Below, piece after piece: positions 33,910 through 41,300 of a DNA stretch of 57,305 bases. The translations under genes were made by a program, and so were the position numbers. This DNA comes from CAYGYG01 sp964354155 (GTDB taxonomy: Bacteria; Hydrothermota; Tepidihabitantia; SM23-42; CAYGYG01): contig CAYGYG010000017.1 of assembly GCA_964354155.1 (NCBI GenBank), positions 1 to 57,305 of the forward strand, written 5' to 3'. The notes below the pieces were generated by a model that made no database searches, was not told where the DNA came from, and worked only from the letters and a program-made list of their open reading frames with translations. Position 1 is the stretch's first letter. Each line of letters opens with the position of its first letter.

Positions 33910-33933
33910 GTAGGGGCGATTCACGAATTGCCC
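33910..33933. repeat. GTAGGGGC palindrome supplying the LeuC-like stop codon
   Basis: GTAGGGGCGATTC then ACGAATTGCCC. The TGA of the LeuC-like gene (33921-33923 on the minus strand) lies at the same place in the element as the stop of the transposase gene, and both proteins end in NS. Confidence 0.9.
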
Positions 33934-35168
33934 GGCGCAACGATCTCCCCTTTTATCGCCGAGGCCGCCACCACGGCCGGCGAGGCCAGGTAGACCTTGC
34001 TTTCCGGACTCCCCATCCTCCCCTGGAAGTTACGATTGGTGGTCGAGATGCAAACCTCGCCCGCAGCGAGAATCCCCTGGTGGGCACCAAGACACGGCCC
34101 GCAGCCGGGATTGACGATTACCGCCCCGCTGTTCACGAAAACCCTCAAGTACCCCTGTTCCATTGCCTCAAGATAGACTTCCCACGATGCAGGAATTATA
34201 ATCATCCTGACGTGCGCCGCGATTTTCTTCCCTTCTAATACCCGTGCCGCGACCTTCAGATCCTCAAGCCGGCCATTAGTGCATGATCCGAGCAAAGCCT
34301 GGTCGATCCGGACGCCCATTACCTCTCGGACCGGCTTGACATTATCGACGGCATGCGGGCATGCCACCTGCGGTTCTAAATCCGAAATGTCGATGTCAAG
34401 ATTACTTTCATATGCGGCGCCTTCATCAGGCAGAACAACCGTAAACTCCTTCTCGGTTCGTGACCTTACAAAATCGACCGTCTTCTCGTCCGGGATGACA
34501 AAGGCGACCTTCGCCCCCATCTCCATCGACAGGTTCGAAAGCACCATTCGTGACGCAATCGTCATCTCGGTGATGGCCGGCCCGGAAAACTCAACCGCCT
34601 TGTAGTCAGCACCGTCCGCACCAAGCCTTCCTATGATATGGAGAATGAGGTCCTTTGACATCACCCACTTGTTGAACCTGCCGGCGACGACAATCTGGAT
34701 CGTCTCGGGAACTTTGAACCAGAGCTCACCGGTTGCCCACACCCCGGCCATTTCCGTCGCGCCGATACCGGTGGCAAATACTCCGAATGCACCCTGAGTA
34801 GTCGTATGAGAATCGGTCCCAACCAGTACCTCGCCTGGGACACTGTGCCCCTTCTCGGCCAAAATCTGATGGCAGATTCCGGCCTTGAGGTCATAGAAAT
34901 ACTTAATGGACTGTTCTTTGACAAAGGCGCGTATCCGTTTGTGTAGTTCGGCGGTCCTTTCCGATTCGGCCGGAATGCGGTGGTCAAATATGATGACAAT
35001 ACGGTCCGGGTCCCAGACCCTCTCCAGCCCGATACTACGGAAATGCCTTATCACCAGGTCGGCATTCTCGTGCGACATGGCAACATCGATTTTAGCCTGA
35101 ACGATCTGACCGGGTTTTACCCGGTCACGCCCGCTCGCACGAGCAAGAATCTTTTCAGCGACAGTCAT
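33921..35168 (-). CDS. leuC: aconitase-superfamily dehydratase, LeuC-like large subunit
   Basis: 415 residues, the length of the short LeuC/HacA type. VAMSHENADLVIRHF, DHRIPAESERTAELHKRIR, GTDSHTTTQGAFG and the [4Fe-4S] cysteines in GSCTNGR and NPGCGPCLGAHQG identify it. It would isomerise isopropylmalate or a homologue such as homocitrate or a methylmalate; substrate cannot be told from the large subunit. No small subunit (LeuD) gene is adjacent, which is unusual. Its last codons (APGNS-stop) come from a palindromic repeat, so the native C-terminus may have been replaced. A four-helix-bundle gene separates it from the fumarate reductase-like pair. Confidence 0.9.
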   Translation of the reverse strand: MTVAEKILARASGRDRVKPGQIVQAKIDVAMSHENADLVIRHFRSIGLERVWDPDRIVIIFDHRIPAESERTAELHKRIRAFVKEQSIKYFYDLKAGICHQILAEKGHSVPGEVLVGTDSHTTTQGAFGVFATGIGATEMAGVWATGELWFKVPETIQIVVAGRFNKWVMSKDLILHIIGRLGADGADYKAVEFSGPAITEMTIASRMVLSNLSMEMGAKVAFVIPDEKTVDFVRSRTEKEFTVVLPDEGAAYESNLDIDISDLEPQVACPHAVDNVKPVREVMGVRIDQALLGSCTNGRLEDLKVAARVLEGKKIAAHVRMIIIPASWEVYLEAMEQGYLRVFVNSGAVIVNPGCGPCLGAHQGILAAGEVCISTTNRNFQGRMGSPESKVYLASPAVVAASAIKGEIVAPGNS

Positions 35169-35174
35169 AGAAGA

Positions 35175-35220
35175 AGTGAAATATCAAAAATCAAAATGCA
35201 AAAAGCAAAGATGAATATCA
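35175..35220. repeat. AATCAAA-type repeat, left border of cassette
   Basis: An A-rich run of ATATCAAA, AATCAAAATGC, AAAGCAAAG and ATATCAAA. Its reverse complement has the same TTTGATATT/TTTGATTTT words as the right border at 35631-35715. Confidence 0.65.
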
Positions 35221-35222
35221 AA

Positions 35223-35588
35223 CTACTTCTTACCCTTAAGAGTCAGAATACTTGAAGCAAGGATTTTGGCGATTTCATCCAACTCCTGCAGAAACCAAGC
35301 GACTTCACCATCCTTGGCACGCTTACTGTCACGCAACACGGACAACCATAGCTTGCTCTCGTTTGCTGACTTAAGCGAATTGTTGAAGAAATTTGTATAC
35401 CCCTTCCTGCTGCATGCCGACTGGCCTTCGATGTAGTTTCCAATGACGCTGGTGCCGCTACGCAACAACTGGTCACCGATTCGCCTTGCGACATTGTCAT
35501 TGGGCAGACGGTCAATGAATTCAATAAGCTCTAACACGAGATTGTACAGGCGGTTCCTAAACTCAACCTTGAAGCGCTGCTCCGGCAC
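35223..35588 (-). CDS. four-helix-bundle protein (S23 / 23S rRNA intervening-sequence family)
   Basis: 121 residues, entirely helical: RNRLYNLVLELIEFIDRLP, ARRIGDQLLRSGTSVIGNYIEGQSA, FFNNSLKSANESKLWLSVLRDS, then a last helix ELDEIAKILASSILTL. The QLLRSGTSVIGNYIEG segment is the signature of this family. Proteins of the family are encoded in intervening sequences of 23S rRNA in some spirochaetes and in scattered intergenic sites elsewhere; the function is unknown. Here there is no rRNA; the gene sits between AATCAAA/TTTGAT repeat borders that interrupt the space between LeuC and the fumarate reductase-like operon. The start is GTG. Confidence 0.88.
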   Translation of the reverse strand: MPEQRFKVEFRNRLYNLVLELIEFIDRLPNDNVARRIGDQLLRSGTSVIGNYIEGQSACSRKGYTNFFNNSLKSANESKLWLSVLRDSKRAKDGEVAWFLQELDEIAKILASSILTLKGKK

Positions 35589-35630
35589 TTTACTGTCTAC
35601 CCCTTACTCTCTGCCTTACGCGTTTCGCTT

Positions 35631-35715
35631 TTTGACATTTGATACTTGGTGCTTAATATTTGATTATTGATCTTTGATTTTCGATCTTTGATGTTTGATT
35701 CTTGATCTTTGATTT
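35631..35715. repeat. TTTGAT-type repeat, right border of cassette
   Basis: About eight irregular units of TTTGAT(A/T)(C/T)TTG..., such as TTTGATTATTGATC, TTTGATTTTCGATC and TTTGATGTTTGATTC, in 85 bases. It abuts the stop of the flavoprotein gene. Confidence 0.75.
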
Positions 35716-35721
35716 GCCTCT

Positions 35722-37365
35722 CTATTCTTCCCCCAATCCCTCCAGCCCTTCCAATCTCTTCAGGGTTTCGGGCTGGCGGTAGTCGGGCAGGAGAATCGGC
35801 GTCCGGCGTTTCGTCTTGATCTTGGCCGCAATCAACTTCTTTTCGTAAGCCTTCACATGCTTCAGGCTCAGCTTCTTGATTTTCGCCTTCTTTGAGTATT
35901 CGGCACCGTAAAGCCCGGCCCGGCGGCCGAAAACGTTCACGTCAAGCAGCGAGTTACCCATGAGCCGGTTTCGCCCGTGGATACCGCCCGACGCCTCACC
36001 CGCCACGTATAAACCTGGGACTGATGTCTCGCACCGGTCGTTGATGACAATGCCGCCGTTCTGATAATGCAGCGTCGGGAACGTGAGCACCGGTTCCTTG
36101 GCCATATCGATGCCGAACCGCAAGAATTGACGATGCATCGCGGGCAGTTCCTTCAAAATCGTGCCCGGCCCTTTCAGGGCCTCGATAAGCGGCGTATCCA
36201 GCCAGACCGCCTTGACTCCGGACGGGGTCTGGATTCCATTCTTACGGTCCGTCACTTCGCGAATGATGCCGGATGCGACAACATCCCTGGTCTCGAGGGG
36301 ATAGATGAACTGCTCGCCGTCCTTGTTGACCAGCTGAGCACCCACGCCGCGTACTTTCTCGGTAATCAGAAGCCCCAGGATCTGCTCCGGGTAGCCGACT
36401 CCAGTTGGGTGATACTGGGCCGTATCCATGAAAGCCACTTTCGCACCAGCTCGATAGGCAAGGATTATCCCGTCCGCGGTGGCGCCATAGTGGTTGGTCG
36501 TGGGAAATCCCTGGACGTGAAGGCGCCCAAAGCCCCCAGTGGCGATGATCGTTGCTTTTGCCTTGATCAGGGCATACTCCTTGGTCTCCATATTGTAAAT
36601 GATGCCGCCCGCGCATTTACCCTCTTCATCCATAACGAGCTCGACCACCGGGCTGAACTCAATGTATGGTATCTTCCGGTTTCTGACCTCATCACGCAGG
36701 ACCCTCATGATCTCGGCGCCGGTGTAGTCGCGCGCCGCATGCATACGTTTGCGCGATGTGCCGCCGCCGTGAATGGTCTGCATGTCGCCTTCGGCGTTCT
36801 TGTCGTACATCATGCCGAGTTCCTCGTGCCATTTGATGATTTCCGGAGCATCCATCACCAGCGCCCGAACCAGTTCCGGGTAGTTATGGTAGTGTCCGCC
36901 GCCGACCACATCGAGATAGTGGATGGCCGGCGAGTCATGCGTCTTGTCCGCCGCCTGAATCCCGCCCTGGGCCATCATTGTGTTGGCATCGCCGAACCGC
37001 AGTTTGGTTACGACCAGGACCTTGGCACCTTTCTCCTGGGCAACCAGTGCCGCGGCCGCCCCGGCGCCGCCGCCGCCGATGATAAGGACATCGCATTCAT
37101 AGTCGGGCTTGGCCAGAGAAAAGCTGCCCGGATCAATGTAAGGATGAGCCTCAAGCAGGTCGGCTACTTCGTTGAGGACGTCTTCCCCTCTGCTCGGGCC
37201 GACCTTCAAGGCGCGGAGCGCGCCTTTCTTGTAGTCAGGATGGAAACCGTGGAGCAGCTCATCAATCTGCTGAGCCGTGAGTCGGGCGAATTTCTCTTTA
37301 AGGCGTTTCTCGCGGGTGGCTTCAACCTTGGCGATCGACGCCTTCATATATTCTTCATAAGCCAT
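35722..37365 (-). CDS. fumarate reductase/succinate dehydrogenase-like flavoprotein
   Basis: 547 residues. An N-terminal helical extension of about 90 residues precedes the FAD Rossmann motif LIIGGGGAGAAAAL. AQYHPTG, LETRDVVASGI, HYQNGGI, GLYVAGEASGGIHGRNRL and GNSLLDVNVFG are the catalytic and FAD-binding hallmarks. At the site of covalent FAD attachment, where complex II has a histidine (SHTxAAQGG), this protein reads ANTMMAQGG, so FAD is probably non-covalent, as in L-aspartate oxidase and adenylylsulfate reductase relatives. It is preceded by AAGGAGG and lies 23 bases after the Fe-S subunit gene. No membrane-anchor gene is present, suggesting a soluble enzyme. It would reduce fumarate or oxidise succinate. 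Confidence 0.9.
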   Translation of the reverse strand: MAYEEYMKASIAKVEATREKRLKEKFARLTAQQIDELLHGFHPDYKKGALRALKVGPSRGEDVLNEVADLLEAHPYIDPGSFSLAKPDYECDVLIIGGGGAGAAAALVAQEKGAKVLVVTKLRFGDANTMMAQGGIQAADKTHDSPAIHYLDVVGGGHYHNYPELVRALVMDAPEIIKWHEELGMMYDKNAEGDMQTIHGGGTSRKRMHAARDYTGAEIMRVLRDEVRNRKIPYIEFSPVVELVMDEEGKCAGGIIYNMETKEYALIKAKATIIATGGFGRLHVQGFPTTNHYGATADGIILAYRAGAKVAFMDTAQYHPTGVGYPEQILGLLITEKVRGVGAQLVNKDGEQFIYPLETRDVVASGIIREVTDRKNGIQTPSGVKAVWLDTPLIEALKGPGTILKELPAMHRQFLRFGIDMAKEPVLTFPTLHYQNGGIVINDRCETSVPGLYVAGEASGGIHGRNRLMGNSLLDVNVFGRRAGLYGAEYSKKAKIKKLSLKHVKAYEKKLIAAKIKTKRRTPILLPDYRQPETLKRLEGLEGLGEE

Positions 37366-37388
37366 CGGAATTCCTCCTTAAGATCACA

Positions 37389-38069
37389 TCAAGGCTCAAT
37401 GTTACGCGCCGCATACAGCTTCGCAAGTTCGGCTTGGGACAACTTCATAAGCTTGTCAATCTCGCCGTCAAACTTCTTGTTCCGCAGCTCTTCCAGCGAT
37501 GCCTGCAGGTGCCGGGCCGGCTTGGCGATGTACTTGGCGTAGAGCCGCCGGGCCAGCAACGCGTAGTTATACTGGGCCAGTTCGGCCGGGCACCGGGAAG
37601 TGCAGAGACCGCACATAATGCAGTCAAATGAAATGTCGGCCATCTTGGCAAGGTCGCCCCTCTTGCCCGCCGCAATATACTCCATCACATCGATATCCTG
37701 AGGGCAAGCTTTGGTGCAGGTATTGCAGCCCAGGCACTTGAGGATCTCCGGATAAGTCTGAAGCAGAGTTTCCAGTGTCGGCTTCAAATAATTGACGTCG
37801 TACGAGGCCTTCTGGGCCGGATAGAATGGGATCTGCGTGAGATGCATGTTATTTTCGACCATCGTCGCGCAAGCCAGGCCCACCTTGAGACGGTAATCGC
37901 CATCACTACGGAAAACGGTCGCACATGCCCCGCAGAACCCGCCCCGGCAACCACAGCCCCTCACCAACTGGTAACCGGCGTATTCGAGTGCCTTCTGAAT
38001 CGTCAGCGCCGCCGGCACTTCGTACGCTTTGTCCATGATAAATATTCTAACTTTTTTGGGCTTCGTCAT
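37389..38069 (-). CDS. Fe-S subunit partner of the flavoprotein
   Basis: 226 residues. A plant-type [2Fe-2S] domain (CGCRGGFCGAC then a later Cys in VGLAC) is followed by a bacterial ferredoxin pair: CLGCNTCTKACP and CIMCGLCTSRCP. Both ferredoxin motifs have four cysteines, so two [4Fe-4S] clusters are expected rather than the [4Fe-4S]/[3Fe-4S] set of ordinary SdhB/FrdB. A helical C-terminus of about 60 residues follows. It would carry electrons between the FAD subunit and an unknown carrier. An AGGAGG site and a consensus promoter precede it; it is first in the operon. Confidence 0.9.
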   Translation of the reverse strand: MTKPKKVRIFIMDKAYEVPAALTIQKALEYAGYQLVRGCGCRGGFCGACATVFRSDGDYRLKVGLACATMVENNMHLTQIPFYPAQKASYDVNYLKPTLETLLQTYPEILKCLGCNTCTKACPQDIDVMEYIAAGKRGDLAKMADISFDCIMCGLCTSRCPAELAQYNYALLARRLYAKYIAKPARHLQASLEELRNKKFDGEIDKLMKLSQAELAKLYAARNIEP

Positions 38070-38097
38070 GGTGCCTCCTGAGCATAAGTAGCGCGAG

Positions 38098-38126
38098 ATT
38101 ATACCCTATTTTTGGGCACAAGTCAA
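38098..38126 (-). promoter_or_regulatory. promoter of the fumarate reductase-like operon
   Basis: Minus strand: TTGACT (38126-38121), 17 bases, TATAAT (38103-38098). The leader of about 20 bases holds the AGGAGG site. Confidence 0.85.
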
Positions 38127-38203
38127 TGAGCAATTCGCCTTTTGCGCCGAACGGCCGCCTCGGGAACAATCTTGCCGGGCGTCGACATTGAAGGAGTTTT
38201 GAC

Positions 38204-38231
38204 TTGACATCCTTTAGGCTTCGGTTAAAAT
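38204..38231 (+). promoter_or_regulatory. promoter of the giant surface-protein gene
   Basis: TTGACA (38204-38209), 16 bases, TAAAAT (38226-38231). It diverges from the fumarate reductase-like promoter. The leader is about 90 bases and ends in GGGAGG (about 38317-38322), which sets the start at 38327 rather than at the upstream ATG at 38294. Confidence 0.8.
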
Positions 38232-38326
38232 AATCATAATGGTGGCTGATGACTTTGTCCTCGGCACACTTATGAGAATTCGTTGATAGGGCGATGATGT
38301 TTGACAATGGTCTTCAGGGAGGTTTT

Positions 38327-41300
38327 ATGCGCCGGATTGATGGGCTGATTTTCGGTCTTCTCGCCGCTTTCTTCTTAAGCGCTTCCGTTCCGGAAGCTAG
38401 AATATTCTGGACAGTTATGACCCCGATGCCGACGGCCCGCAGTCATTACGGCCTGGCCATGACCGGAGGTCAGATCTACTGCTACGGTGGTTCCCAGAAC
38501 TGGACCAGCAATTACATGACGCGGGTTCATGAACGCTATAGTCCCGCGACCAACTCGTGGACAACACTGGCCCCGATGCTCTATCCCCGGAAGGCTTTTG
38601 CATCAGGTGCGGTCGGCGGCTATCTGTACGCGTCCGGGGGCATTGACAGCTCGCTGTTGAGCACTCCGCCGAGCAATCGCCACGAACGATACGACCCCGG
38701 TTCCAACATCTGGGTGTCGCTGGCACCGCTTCCGAAACCGGTCTATGGTTGTGTCGGGGTCGGCTACGGCAGCTATTTCTATGTCGTCGGCGGAAAGTAC
38801 GGAGGCGTTGGCACCGGCTATAACGAGAGTTCTCTCCAGCGCTACGACCCGGCTTCCAACACCTGGACCCAGATGGCCATAATGCCCGAATCGCTCCGGT
38901 ACTGCGGGGCAACCGCTTACGCGGGGAGGATCTACGTCATGGGGGGCACGGATCGAAATGAACTGAGAAGCAACCGGGTCTACGAGTACAACATTGCCAC
39001 GAACTCCTGGACCTTGCTCGCTGCCAATATGATAACCGGACGCAGTACGGTCTGGCCCGACTCCGCGGCATCATCGGGGCGGAGTTTTATCTTTACGGCG
39101 GGGGGCGCCGGTTCGGGCACGCCTCAAGAATTGGCCGTTGCCGAGCTCTTCAACACACCGCCCACCAGCACGTGGTTCTCCGAGACGCCTATGAACTATG
39201 CCCGTTTCGCCATGGCGCTGGCTCGAGTCGACAGCTTCGTCTACGTGATCGGCGGCACGACCGGGGCCGGCGACATCCCGCTCAACTACAATGAGCGGGG
39301 TCTCTATGTTACGGTCAATGTCCTGGTCGATCCCGACTATAGCGACTCAACCGACCCCGGCGTCTCTAAATACTACCGTCTGCAGGCCACCAACAACGGC
39401 TGGCGGACCGACACCATCGACATGAGCACCTCCGGGACTCTGCCCGGCTGGACCGTCGGGCTGTACCGCCAGGACTCGGTGACGCCGTTGCCGGATACTG
39501 ACGGCGATGGACGTCCCGACACCGGTCCCCTGGCGCGCGGCGCTTCAGCTTTCGTCGTGGTCCGCATCACCCCGCCCGCCAACGCCCTGGCCGGACAGAC
39601 CGACGTCACGACCGCCCGCGGTACGTCGTCGGTCGATGTCAATGTCTGGGACAATGCCACGCTCACCACCCGGGTCAAGCTTGTAGCATCGATTCTCGTC
39701 GACCCGGATCAGGCCGACTCGCTATGGCCGGGTGATTCGATTCGATATCCGTTGACGGTCGTTAATAACGGCAACATTGCCGACACCGTCTCCCTGACCG
39801 CGGTCCGGACCCGTCCCGGATGGACGGCGCGCCTTTGCGATTCCTCAGGCGTTACGATAACTAGAGTCGCGGCGGGCGCGTCGGGCGGACGACGCGGCAT
39901 CTTCTGTTGGATCAAATCGCCGATCACGGCCCCTGGCGGCGCGGTCGATACCACTGCGGTGCGCGGCACGTCTTACTTCCGACCGGCGGTCCGGGACAGC
40001 GCCGTTCTTCGCACTCGAGTCCGAGTACTGGCCAGCATCCTTGTCGATCCGGACCAGCAGAATTCAATCGCCTCAGGTGACTCGGTCCGGTACCCGATCA
40101 GCGTCATCAACAACGGTAACGTCATCGACACCGTATCGCTGGTCGCGGTAAGAACCAGGCCCGGATGGGCTTCCCGAATCTGCGACTCAAGCGGTGTGAC
40201 AATCTCCAGCGTCGTGGTCAGTGCTTCGGGCGGCCGGCGCGGCATCTTCACCTGGATCCGATCGCCATCCAACGCCCAGGCCAACACGGTCGACACGACG
40301 GCAGTGCGCGGCACCTCGCGCTGGTCGGCCGCGGTACGCGACAGCGCCATCTTGCGAACAACCATTACATTGAGCGCAAGCATCATCGTCGACCCTGATC
40401 GGACCGGCAACGTGCGACCGCGCGACTCGACCGAATACAGCCTCTACGTTGTCAACAACGGAAACGCGACCGATTCGATTCTGCTCTCGACCGCGCGTAC
40501 GCGTCCCTGGGCCCGGGCAACTGTGATGGATTCCCTGCGCCGTACCATAAGCGCTGTCCGGCTCGCGCCGTTCGGCGGACGGCAGAACATCCTGGTCAAG
40601 ATTAATGCCGATTCAACCGCCATTGCGGGTTGGATTGACACGACCGTGCTCCGCGGAACATCGACCAACATTCCGGCCATCCGTGATACCGCAATCGTAA
40701 TGACCACGGTCATTCCGGTGACCAATATCATTGTCGATCCGGACCATCAGAGTTTCGTATCGCGTTTCGATTCAACCTGGTACGACCACTACGTTGAGAA
40801 CCGCGGCAACAGCCGGGATTCGATTCCGCTCTTCACCTCGGGAACAAGACCGGGCTGGCGCGCCGAGATATGGGATTCAGCCCGCACCCGGATCATCAAC
40901 AATGTCGTGCTCAATCCGAGTCAGCGACGGAGCATATGGCTGAAAATCAAACCGCCGACCAATGCCCAGTACCGGTGGGCGGATACTACCTACTTGCGGG
41001 GCTACTCTACGGTCGGTTCGGCGCGCGACAGTGCCCGGGACATCACTGAAATCACGCTTGATGCGTCGATTCTGGTCGACCCGGATCAGACCGCTTCGAT
41101 CCTGCCCGGTGATTCGGTCTACTATAGCCTGTATGTCAAGAACCGCGGCAACGCCCTCGATACCATACTGCTGTCCCGCGATGTGCCGCCGCCCGGGTGG
41201 ACTGTCGAGATTCAGGACACGAACGGCGTTGGCATCAGTCGCGTAGTTCTGGGGCCGCTGACCGATTCGGTCAGGATACAAGCGAAAGTCAAATCGCCCG

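Noticed and set aside
35223..35588. 23S rRNA intervening sequence
   Set aside because: The encoded protein belongs to that family but there is no rRNA on either side.
36067..37542. 491-codon open frame opposite the flavoprotein gene
   Set aside because: Its product has no recognisable motif, while the other strand encodes a clear FAD-binding enzyme with promoter and Shine-Dalgarno sites.
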